Source: Hydractinia symbiolongicarpus (taxonomy: Eukaryota > Cnidaria > Hydrozoa > Anthoathecata > Hydractiniidae). Taken from it: a DNA stretch of 64,000 nucleotides. The position numbers were made by a program, and so were the translations under genes. Location: NCBI RefSeq assembly GCF_029227915.1, contig NC_079877.1, positions 186,001 to 250,000 of the forward strand, in the 5' to 3' direction. This document shows, in pieces, positions 10,901-21,596 of the stretch (positions are counted from its first letter, which is position 1; the number at the start of each line of letters is the position of its first letter). The notes under the pieces were generated by a model. It was not told the DNA's origin. It saw only the letters and a program-made list of their open reading frames with translations, and did not search any database.

Positions 10901-12867
10901 AATAGAGGGTTTTCGTTTGCCGGCGATTAAACTTCTTTTATTCAGCGTCTCACCAAAAATGAAAACATTTCTGAAAACTACAAGTCTCATGCGTTTTAGT
11001 GGGGAAAAAATAATTTAAAAAATCGTTCTGGAAATGAGTTTACTCACAGGGTACTTTCTTTGTATACATTCGACTATACGGGCCAAGCCCGGGATTTACG
11101 GGAATTCGCGGGTTTTCGTTTGCCGGCGATTAAACTTCTTTTATTCAGCGTCTCATCAAAAATGAAAACATATTTGAAAACTACAAGTCTCGTGCGTTTT
11201 AGTGGTGAAAAGATAATTTAAAAAATCGTTCGGGAAATAAGTTTACTCACAGGGTACTTTCTTTGTATACTTTCGACTATACGGGCCAAGCCCGGGATTT
11301 ACGGGAAATCGCGGGTTTTCGTTTGCCGACGATTAAACTTCTTTTATTCAGCGTCTCATCAAAAATGAAAACATTCCTGAAAACTACAAGTCTCATGCGT
11401 TTTAGTGGTGAAAAAAAAAATTTAAAAAATCGTTCGGGAATTGAGTTTACTCCCTGGGTATTTTCTTTGTATACTTTTGACTGTACGGGCCGAGTCCGGG
11501 ATTTACGGGAATTCGCGGGTTTTCTTTTGCCGGCGATTAAACTTCTTCTATTCAGCGTCTCATCAAAAATGAAAACATTTTTGAAAACTACAAGTCTCGT
11601 GCGTTTTAGTGGTGAAAAGATAATTTAAAAAATCGTTCGGGAAATAAGTTTACTCACAGGGTACTTTCTTTGTATACATTCGACTATACGGGCCAAGCCC
11701 GGGATTTACGGGAAATCGCGGGTTTTCGTTTGCCCACGATTAAACTTCTTTTATTCAGCGTCTCATCAAAAATGAAAACATTCCTAAAAACTACAAGTCT
11801 CATGCGTTTTGGTGGTGAAAAAATAATTTAAAAAGTCGTTCGGGAAATGAGTTTACTCCCTGGGTATTTTCTTTGTATGCTTTTGACTGTACGGGCCGAG
11901 TCCGGGATTTACGGGAATTCGCGAGTTTTCGTTTGCCGGCGATTAAACTTCTTCTATTCAGCGTCTCATCAAAAATGAAAACATTTTTGAAAACTACAAG
12001 TCTCGTGCGTTTTAGTGGTGAAAAAATAATTTAAAAAATCGTTCTGGAAATGAGTTTACTCACAGGGTACTTTCTTTGTATATACTCGACTATACGAGCC
12101 AAGCACGGGATTTACGGGAAATCGCGGGTTTTTGTTTGCCGGCGATTAAACTTCTTTTATTCAGCGTCTCATCAAAAATGAAAGCATTCCTGAAAACTAC
12201 AAGTCTCATGTGTTTTAGTAGTGAAAAGATAATTTAAAAAATCCTTCTGGAAATAATTTTACTCCCTGGGTATTTTCTTTGTATACTATAGACTATACGG
12301 GCCGAGTCCGGGATTTACGGGAATTCGCGGGTTTTCGTTTGCCGGCGAATAAATTTCTTTTATTCAGCGTCTCATCAAAAATGAAAACATTTTTGAAAAC
12401 TACAAGTCTCGTGCGTTTTAGTGGTGAAAAGATAATTTAAAAAATCGTTCTGGAAATGAGTTTACTCGCAGGGTACTTTCTTTCTATATACTCGACTATA
12501 CGGGCAAAGCACGGGATTTACGGGAAAGCGCGGGATTTCGTTTGCCGTCGATTAAACTTCTTTTATTCTGCGTTTGATCAAAAATGAAAACATTTTTGAA
12601 AACTACAAGTCTCATGCGTTTTAGTGGTGAAAAAATAATTTAAAAAATCATTCGGGAAATGAGTTTACTCACAGGGTACTTTCTTTGTATACATTCGACT
12701 ATACGGGCCAAGCACTGGATTTACGGGAAATCGCGGGTTTTCGTTTGCCGGCGATTAAACTTCTTTTATTCAGCGTCTCATCAAAAATGAAAACATTTTT
12801 GAAAACTACAAGTCTCATGCGTTTTAGTGGTGAAAAAATAATTTAAGAAATCGTTCGGGAAATGAGT
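4775..12867 (-). repeat. Left arm of the compound palindrome
   Basis: Pairs in inverted order with 13074-24408. Sums of paired coordinates, from centre outward: 25941 (12.15-12.87 kb with 13.07-13.79), about 25737 (10.06-11.56 with 14.18-15.68), about 25938 (9.5-10.06 with 15.88-16.4), 26547 (8.4-9.3 with 17.25-18.15) and 29183 (4.78-7.98 with 21.2-24.41). Pairing is always collinear. Rare variants pair exactly, for example GATC 12576/13365, AAGCACTGG 12710/13231, GCGTTGTAGTGG 8561/17986, and the seven-A monomer 7298/21885. Confidence 0.9.
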
Positions 12868-13073
12868 TTACTCACAGGGTACTTTATTTGTATACATTCG
12901 ACTATACCTGCCAAGCCCGGGATTTACGGGAAATCGCGGGTTTTCGTTTGCCGGCGATTAATCTTCTTTCATTAAGCGTCTCATCAAAAATGAAAACATT
13001 CCTGAAAACTACAAGTCTCATGCGTTTTAGTGGTGGAAAAATAATTTAAAAAATCGTTCGGCAAAATGAGTTT
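12868..13073 (-). repeat. Central spacer of the palindrome (one monomer)
   Basis: 206 bp, a single reverse monomer between the inner ends of the two arms. It has its own variants (CTATACCTGCC, CTTTCATTAAGCG, GTGGTGGAAAAA, TTCGGCAAAATG), so it is not paired with anything across the axis. The innermost 250 bp of the arms that flank it differ at only one position that I could find (CATTAAAA against CACTAAAA). Confidence 0.9.
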
Positions 13074-13095
13074 ACTCATTTCCCGAACGATTTCT
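13051..13095. other. Strand switch 2 (reverse to forward)
   Basis: Reverse monomer ...AAATCGTTCGGCAAAATGAGTTTACTC passes straight into forward ...ACTCATTTCCCGAACGATT. The five bases ACTCA (13074-13078) fit both sides. The local sequence is itself a near-perfect inverted repeat: AAATGAGT and ACTCATTT with a TT centre, extending outward to AAATCGTTCGG/CGAACGATTT with one extra base on the left. Confidence 0.95.
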
Positions 13096-13390
13096 TAAAT
13101 TATTTTTTCACCACTAAAACGCATGAGACTTGTAGTTTTCAAAAATGTTTTCATTTTTGATGAGACGCTGAATAAAAGAAGTTTAATCGCCGGCAAACGA
13201 AAACCCGCGATTTCCCGTAAATCCAGTGCTTGGCCCGTATAGTCGAATGTATACAAAGAAAGTACCCTGTGAGTAAACTCATTTCCCGAATGATTTTTTA
13301 AATTATTTTTTCACCATTAAAACGCATGAGACTTGTAGTTTTCAAAAATGTTTTCATTTTTGATCAAACGCTGAATAAAAGAAGTTTAAT

Positions 13391-15618
13391 CGACGGCAAA
13401 CGAAATCCCGCGCTTTCCCGTAAATCCCGTGCTTTGCCCGTATAGTCGAGTATATAGAAAGAAAGTACCCTGCGAGTAAACTCATTTCCAGAACGATTTT
13501 TTAAATTATCTTTTCACCACTAAAACGCACGAGACTTGTAGTTTTCAAAAATGTTTTCATTTTTGATGAGACGCTGAATAAAAGAAATTTATTCGCCGGC
13601 AAACGAAAACCCGCGAATTCCCGTAAATCCCGGACTCGGCCCGTATAGTCTAAAGTATGCAAAGAAAATACCCAGGGAGTAAAATCATTTCCAGAAGGAT
13701 TTTTTAAATTATCTTTTCACTACTAAAACACATGAGACTTGTAGTTTTCAGGAATGCTTTCATTTTTGATGAGACGCTTAATGAAAGAAGTTTAATCACC
13801 GGCAAACGAAAACCCGCGATTTCCCGTAAATCCCGGACTTTGCCCGTATAGTCGAATGTATACAAAGAAAGTACCCTGTGAGTAAACTCATTTCCCAAAC
13901 GATGTTTTAAATTATTTTTTCACCACTAAAACGCATGAGACTTGTAGTTTTCAAAAATGTTTTCATTTTTGATGAGACCCTGAATAAAAGAAGTTTAATC
14001 GCCGGCAAACGAAAACCCGCGATTTCCCGTAAATCCCGTGCTTGGCTCGTATAGTCGAGTATATACAAAGAAAGTACCCTGTGAGTAAACTCATTTCCCG
14101 AACGATTTTTTAAATTATCTTTTCACCACTAAAACGCACGAGACTTGTAGTTTTCAAAAATGTTTTCATTTTTGATGAGACGCTGAATAGAAGAAGTTTA
14201 ATCGCCGGCAAAAGAAAACCCGCGAATTCCCGTAAATCCCGGACTCGGCCCGTACAGTCAAAAGTATACAAAGAAAATACCCAGGGAGTAAACTCATTTC
14301 CCGAACGATTTTTTAAATTATTTTTTCATCACTAAAACGCATGAGACTTGTAGTTTTTAGGAATGTTTTCATTTTTGATGAGACGCTGAATAAAAGAAGT
14401 TTAATCGTCGGCAAACAAAAACCCGCGATTTCCCGTAAATCCCGGGCTTGGCCCGTATAGTCGAATGTATACAAAGAAAGTACCCTGTGAGTAAACTCAT
14501 TTCCCGAACGATTTTTTAAATTATCTTTTCACCACTAAAACGCACGAGACTTGTAGTTTTCAAATATGTTTTCATTTTTGATGAGACGCTGAATAAAAGA
14601 AGTTTAATCGCCGGCAAACGAAAACCCGCGAATTCCCGTAAATCCCGGGCTTGGCCCGTATAGTCGAATGTATACAAAGAAAGTACCCTGTGAGTAAACT
14701 CATTTCCCGAACGATTTTTTAAATTATTTTTTCACCACTAAAACGCATGAGACTTGTAGTTTTTAAAAATGTTTTCATTTTTGGTGAGACGCTGAATAAA
14801 AGAAGTTTAATCGCCGGCAAACGAAAACCCGCTATTTCCGTAAATCCCGTGATTGGCCCGTATAGTCAAAAGTATACAAAAAACTACCCAGGGAGTAAAC
14901 TCATTTCCCGAACGATTTTTTAAATTATTTTTTCACCACGAAAACGTATGAGACTTGTCGTTTTCAAAAATGTTTTCATTTTTGATGAGACGCTGAATAA
15001 AAGAAGTTTAATCGCCGGCAAACGAAAACCCGCGATTTCCCGTAAATCCCGGACTCGGCCCGTATAGTCAAAAGTATACAAAAAAGTACCCTGCGAGTAA
15101 ACTCATTTCCAGAACGATTTTTTAAATTATCTTTTCACCACTAAAACGCACGAGACTTGTAGTTTTTAAAAATGTTTTCATTTTTGATGAGACGCTGAAT
15201 AAAAGAAGTTTAATCGCCGGCAAACGAAAATCCGCGAATTCCTGTAAATCCCGGACTCGGTCCGTATAGTCAAAAGTATACAAAGAAAATACCCAGGGAG
15301 TAAACTCATTTCCAGAACGATTTTTTAAATTATCTTTTCACCACTAAAACGCATGAGACATGTAGTTTTGAAAATGTTTTCATTTTTGATGAGACGCGGA
15401 ATAAAAGATGTTTAATTACCGGCAAACGAAAACCCGCGATTTCCCGTCAATCCCGGACTCGGCCCGTATAGTCAAAAATATACAAAGAAAGTACCCTGCG
15501 AGTAAATTCATTTCCCGAACGATTTTTTAAATTATTTTTCACCACTAAAACGCATGAGACTTGTAGTTTTCAAAAATGTTTTCATTTTTGATGAGACGCG
15601 GAATAAAAGAAGTTTAAT
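13391..15618 (+). repeat. 11/12-monomer segment, copy 1
   Basis: Repeated at about 15619-18050. Offset is 2228 bp in the first part (CGACGGCAAACGAAATCCCG at 13391 and 15619; GGAATGCTTT at 13751 and 15979) and about 2431 bp later (GGCAAAAGAAAA at 14207 and 16639; GATTGGCC at 14851 and 17282). The second copy therefore gained one monomer, the one with GAATAGAAG and CCACCAAAACGC near 16.2-16.4 kb. Confidence 0.82.
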
Positions 15619-18050
15619 CGACGGCAAACGAAATCCCGCGCTTTCCCGTAAATCCCGTGCTTGGCCCGTATAGTCGAGTATATAGAAGGAAAGTACCCTG
15701 CGAGTAAACTCATTTCCAGAACGATTTTTTAAATTATCTTTTCACCACTAAAACGCACGAGACTTGTAGTTTTCAAAAATGTTTTCATTTTTGATGAGAC
15801 GCTGAATAAAAGAAATTTATTCGCCGGCAAACGAAAACCCGCGAATTCCCGTAAATCCCGGACTCGGCCCGTATAGTCTAAAGTATACAAAGAAAATACC
15901 CAGGGAGTAAAATCATTTCCAGAAGGATTTTTTAAATTATCTTTTCACTACTAAAACGCATGAGACTTGTAGTTTTCAGGAATGCTTTCATTTTTGATGA
16001 GACGCTTAATGGAAGAAGTTTAATCACCGGCAAACGAAAACCCGCGATTTCCCGTAAATCCCGGACTTGGCCCGTATAGTCGAATGTATACAAAGAAAGT
16101 ACCCTGTGAGTAAACTCATTTCCCGAACGATTTTTTAAATTATTTTTTCACCACTAAAACGCATGAGACTTGTAGTTTTCAAAAATGTTTTCATTTTTGA
16201 TGAGACGCTGAATAGAAGAAGTTTAATCGCCGGCAAACGAAAACCCGCGAATTCCCGTAAATCCCGGACTCGGCCCGTACAGTCAAAAGTATACAAAGAA
16301 AATACCCAGGGAGTAAACTCATTTCCCGAACGACTTTTTAAATTATTTTTTCACCACCAAAACGCATGAGACTTGTAGTTTTTAGGAATGTTTTCATTTT
16401 TGATGAGACGCTGAATAAAAGAAGTTTGATCGTGGGCAAACGAAAACCCGCGATTTCCCGTAAATCCCGGGCTTGGCCCGTATAGTCGAATGTATACAAA
16501 GAAAGTACCCTGTGAGTAAACTCATTTCCCGAACGATTTTTTAAATTATCTTTTCACCACTAAAACGCACGAGACTTGTAGTTTTCAAAAATGTTTTCAT
16601 TTTTGATGAGACGCTGAATAGAAGAAGTTTAATCGCCGGCAAAAGAAAACCCGCGAATTCCCGTAAATCCCGGACTCGGCCCGTACAGTCAAAAGTATAC
16701 AAAGAAAATACCCAGGGAGTAAACTCATTTCCCGAACGATTTTTTAAATTATTTTTTCACCACTAAAACGCATGAGACTTGTAGTTTTCAGGAATGTTTT
16801 CATTTTTGATGAGACGCTGAATAAAAGAAGTTTAATCGTCGGCAAACAAAAACCCGCGATTTCCCGTAAATCCCGGGCTTGGCCCGTATAGTCGAATGTA
16901 TACAAAGAAAGTACCCTGTGAGTAAACTCATTTCCCGAACGATTTTTTAAATTATCTTTTCACCACTAAAACGCACGAGACTTGTAGTTTTCAAAAATGT
17001 TTTCATTTTTGATGAGACGCTGAATAAAAGAAGTTTAATCGCCGGCAAACGAAAACCCGCGAATTCCCGTAAATCCCGGGCTTGGCCCGTATAGTCGAAT
17101 GTATACAAAGAAAGTACCCTGTGAGTAAACTCATTTCCCGAACGATTTTTTAAATTATTTTTTCACCACTAAAACGCATGAGACTTGTAGTTTTCAAAAA
17201 TGTTTTCATTTTTCGTGAGACGCTGAATAAAAGAAGTTTAATCGCCGGCAAACGAAAACCCGCTATTTCCGTAAATCCCGTGATTGGCCCGTATAGTCAA
17301 AAGTATACAAAAAACTACCCAGGGAGTAAACTCATTTCCCGAACGATTTTTTAAATTATTTTTTCACCACGAAAACGTATGAGACTTGTAGTTTTCAAAA
17401 ATGTTTTCATTTTTGATGAGACGCTGAATAAAAGAAGTTTAATCGCCGGCAAACGAAAACCCGCGATTTCCCGTAAATCCCGGACTCGGCCCGTATAGTC
17501 AAAAGTATACAAAAAAGTACCCTGCGAGTAAACTCATTTCCAGAACGATTTTTTAAATTATCTTTTCACCACTAAAACGCACGAGACTTGTAGTTTTTAA
17601 AAATGTTTTCATGTTTGATGAGACGCTGAATAAAAGAAGTTTAATCGCCGGCAAACGAAAACCCGCGAATTCCTGTAAATCCCGGACTCGGTCCGTATAG
17701 TCTAAAGTATACAAAGAAAATACCCAGGGAGTAAACTCCTTTCCAGAACGATTTTTTAAATTATCTTTTCACCACTAAAACGCATGAGACATGTAGTTTT
17801 TAAAAATGTTTTCATTTTTGATGAGACGCGGAATAAAAGATGTTTAATCACCGGCAAACGAAAACCCGCGATTTCCCGTCAATCCCGGACTCGGCCCGTA
17901 TAGTCAAAAATATACAAAGAAAGTACCCTGCGAGTAAATTCATTTCCAGAACGATTTTTTAAATTATCTTTTCACCACTACAACGCATGAGACTTGTAGT
18001 TTTCAAAAATGTTTTCATTTTTGATGAGACGCTGAATAAAAGAAGTTTAA
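15619..18050 (+). repeat. 11/12-monomer segment, copy 2
   Basis: Second copy of the 13391-15618 segment, with one extra monomer. It overlaps the first copy of the 2839-bp duplication, so this part of the right arm was duplicated at least twice, on two scales. Its first monomer lacks the TTGATCAAACG variant of copy 1. Confidence 0.8.
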
Positions 18051-18757
18051 TCGCTGGCAAACGAAAACCCACGAATTCCCGTAAATCCTGGACTCGGCCC
18101 GTATAGCCAAAAGTATACAAAGAAAGTATCCAGGGAGTAAACTCATTTCCCGAACGATTTTTTAAATTATTTTTTCACCACTAAAACGCATGAGACTTGT
18201 AGTTTTCAAAAATGTTTTCATTTTTGATGAGACGCGGAATAAAAGAAGTTTAATCGCCGGCAAACGAAAACACGCGATTTCCCGTACATCCCGGACTCGG
18301 CCCGTATAGTCAAAAGTATACAAAGAAAATACCCAGGGAGTAAACTCATTTCCCGAACGATTTTATAAATTATTTTTTCACCACTAAAACGCACGAGACT
18401 TGTAGTTTTCAAAAATGTTTTCATTTTTGATGAGACGCTGAATAAAAGAAGTTTAATCGCCGGCAAACGAAAACCCGCGAATTCCCGTAAATCCCGGACT
18501 CGGCCCGTATAGTCAAAAGTATACAAAGAAAATACCCAGGGAGTAAACTCATTTTCAGAACGACTTTTTAAATTATCTTTTCACCACTAAAACGCATGAG
18601 ACTTGTAGTTTTCAAAAATGTTTTCATTTTTGATGAGACGCGGAATAAAAGATGTTTAATCACCGGCAAACAAAAAGCCGCGATTTCCCGTAAATCCCGG
18701 ACTCAGCCCGTATAGTCAAAAATATACAAAGAAAGTACCCTGCGAGTAAACTCATTT
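16125..18757 (+). repeat. 2839-bp-period HOR (14 monomers), copy 1
   Basis: Repeated at 18964-21596 at an offset of exactly 2839 bp. Matching is continuous from CCCGAACG/CCAGAACG to GAGTAAACTCATTT, after which copy 1 reads CCCGAACGATTTTATAAATT and copy 2 reads CCAGAACGATTTTTTAAATT. Two single-base differences were noticed in 2.6 kb (TTCACCACTACAACG against TTCCCCACTACAACG; ATTTTCAGAACG against ATTTCCAGAACG), so it is a very recent duplication. 14 x 203 is 2842; the 3-bp deficit comes from short monomers inside. Confidence 0.92.
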
Positions 18758-18963
18758 CCCGAACGATTTTATAAATTATTTTTTCACCACTAAAACGCAC
18801 GAGACTTGTAGTTTTCAAAAATGTTTTCATTTTTGATGAGACGTTGAATAAAAGAAGTTTAATCGCCGGCAAACGAAAACCCGCGCTTTCCCGTAAATCC
18901 CGTGCTTGGCTCGTATAGTCGAGTATATACAAAGAAAGTACCCTGTGAGTAAACTCATTTCCA
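18758..18963 (+). repeat. Link monomer between the two 2839-bp copies
   Basis: A monomer of another type (TTTTATAAATT start, GACGTTGAATAAAAG, CCCGTGCTTGGCTCG, GTCGAGTATATAC) completes the 14-monomer period. Its CGTGCTTGGCTCG/GAGTATATAC half resembles the monomer at about 14030-14070, and its first half the TTTTATAAATT class, so it looks like a recombinant at the crossover site. Confidence 0.75.
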
Positions 18964-21596
18964 GAACGATTTTTTAAATTATTTTTTCACCACTAAAACG
19001 CATGAGACTTGTAGTTTTCAAAAATGTTTTCATTTTTGATGAGACGCTGAATAGAAGAAGTTTAATCGCCGGCAAACGAAAACCCGCGAATTCCCGTAAA
19101 TCCCGGACTCGGCCCGTACAGTCAAAAGTATACAAAGAAAATACCCAGGGAGTAAACTCATTTCCCGAACGACTTTTTAAATTATTTTTTCACCACCAAA
19201 ACGCATGAGACTTGTAGTTTTTAGGAATGTTTTCATTTTTGATGAGACGCTGAATAAAAGAAGTTTGATCGTGGGCAAACGAAAACCCGCGATTTCCCGT
19301 AAATCCCGGGCTTGGCCCGTATAGTCGAATGTATACAAAGAAAGTACCCTGTGAGTAAACTCATTTCCCGAACGATTTTTTAAATTATCTTTTCACCACT
19401 AAAACGCACGAGACTTGTAGTTTTCAAAAATGTTTTCATTTTTGATGAGACGCTGAATAGAAGAAGTTTAATCGCCGGCAAAAGAAAACCCGCGAATTCC
19501 CGTAAATCCCGGACTCGGCCCGTACAGTCAAAAGTATACAAAGAAAATACCCAGGGAGTAAACTCATTTCCCGAACGATTTTTTAAATTATTTTTTCACC
19601 ACTAAAACGCATGAGACTTGTAGTTTTCAGGAATGTTTTCATTTTTGATGAGACGCTGAATAAAAGAAGTTTAATCGTCGGCAAACAAAAACCCGCGATT
19701 TCCCGTAAATCCCGGGCTTGGCCCGTATAGTCGAATGTATACAAAGAAAGTACCCTGTGAGTAAACTCATTTCCCGAACGATTTTTTAAATTATCTTTTC
19801 ACCACTAAAACGCACGAGACTTGTAGTTTTCAAAAATGTTTTCATTTTTGATGAGACGCTGAATAAAAGAAGTTTAATCGCCGGCAAACGAAAACCCGCG
19901 AATTCCCGTAAATCCCGGGCTTGGCCCGTATAGTCGAATGTATACAAAGAAAGTACCCTGTGAGTAAACTCATTTCCCGAACGATTTTTTAAATTATTTT
20001 TTCACCACTAAAACGCATGAGACTTGTAGTTTTCAAAAATGTTTTCATTTTTCGTGAGACGCTGAATAAAAGAAGTTTAATCGCCGGCAAACGAAAACCC
20101 GCTATTTCCGTAAATCCCGTGATTGGCCCGTATAGTCAAAAGTATACAAAAAACTACCCAGGGAGTAAACTCATTTCCCGAACGATTTTTTAAATTATTT
20201 TTTCACCACGAAAACGTATGAGACTTGTAGTTTTCAAAAATGTTTTCATTTTTGATGAGACGCTGAATAAAAGAAGTTTAATCGCCGGCAAACGAAAACC
20301 CGCGATTTCCCGTAAATCCCGGACTCGGCCCGTATAGTCAAAAGTATACAAAAAAGTACCCTGCGAGTAAACTCATTTCCAGAACGATTTTTTAAATTAT
20401 CTTTTCACCACTAAAACGCACGAGACTTGTAGTTTTTAAAAATGTTTTCATGTTTGATGAGACGCTGAATAAAAGAAGTTTAATCGCCGGCAAACGAAAA
20501 CCCGCGAATTCCTGTAAATCCCGGACTCGGTCCGTATAGTCTAAAGTATACAAAGAAAATACCCAGGGAGTAAACTCCTTTCCAGAACGATTTTTTAAAT
20601 TATCTTTTCACCACTAAAACGCATGAGACATGTAGTTTTTAAAAATGTTTTCATTTTTGATGAGACGCGGAATAAAAGATGTTTAATCACCGGCAAACGA
20701 AAACCCGCGATTTCCCGTCAATCCCGGACTCGGCCCGTATAGTCAAAAATATACAAAGAAAGTACCCTGCGAGTAAATTCATTTCCAGAACGATTTTTTA
20801 AATTATCTTTTCCCCACTACAACGCATGAGACTTGTAGTTTTCAAAAATGTTTTCATTTTTGATGAGACGCTGAATAAAAGAAGTTTAATCGCTGGCAAA
20901 CGAAAACCCACGAATTCCCGTAAATCCTGGACTCGGCCCGTATAGCCAAAAGTATACAAAGAAAGTATCCAGGGAGTAAACTCATTTCCCGAACGATTTT
21001 TTAAATTATTTTTTCACCACTAAAACGCATGAGACTTGTAGTTTTCAAAAATGTTTTCATTTTTGATGAGACGCGGAATAAAAGAAGTTTAATCGCCGGC
21101 AAACGAAAACACGCGATTTCCCGTACATCCCGGACTCGGCCCGTATAGTCAAAAGTATACAAAGAAAATACCCAGGGAGTAAACTCATTTCCCGAACGAT
21201 TTTATAAATTATTTTTTCACCACTAAAACGCACGAGACTTGTAGTTTTCAAAAATGTTTTCATTTTTGATGAGACGCTGAATAAAAGAAGTTTAATCGCC
21301 GGCAAACGAAAACCCGCGAATTCCCGTAAATCCCGGACTCGGCCCGTATAGTCAAAAGTATACAAAGAAAATACCCAGGGAGTAAACTCATTTCCAGAAC
21401 GACTTTTTAAATTATCTTTTCACCACTAAAACGCATGAGACTTGTAGTTTTCAAAAATGTTTTCATTTTTGATGAGACGCGGAATAAAAGATGTTTAATC
21501 ACCGGCAAACAAAAAGCCGCGATTTCCCGTAAATCCCGGACTCAGCCCGTATAGTCAAAAATATACAAAGAAAGTACCCTGCGAGTAAACTCATTT
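18964..21596 (+). repeat. 2839-bp-period HOR, copy 2
   Basis: Near-identical second copy of 16125-18757. The left arm contains only one equivalent of this segment, so the duplication postdates the inverted duplication, or the second copy was lost on the left. Confidence 0.92.

Larger units (their letters stand above)
4568..13073 (-). repeat. Orientation block 2: reverse monomers
   Basis: About 42 monomers, all in reverse phase (start words read CTACAAGTCTCATGCG on the + strand). The order of variants is the reverse of that in 13074-24408. The block holds no interruption by other DNA. Confidence 0.97.

Noticed and set aside
4568-13073. Inverted block as a transposon or retroelement with terminal inverted repeats
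   Set aside because: The block is made entirely of the same satellite monomers. No transposase or polymerase coding sequence and no target-site duplication is seen at the two switches.
4562-13095. Both strand switches as simple assembly artefacts
   Set aside because: Not excluded, but unlikely as the sole cause: the two arms have drifted apart by whole-monomer gains and losses and point changes, and the spacer monomer has private variants. A read-level foldback would give identical arms.
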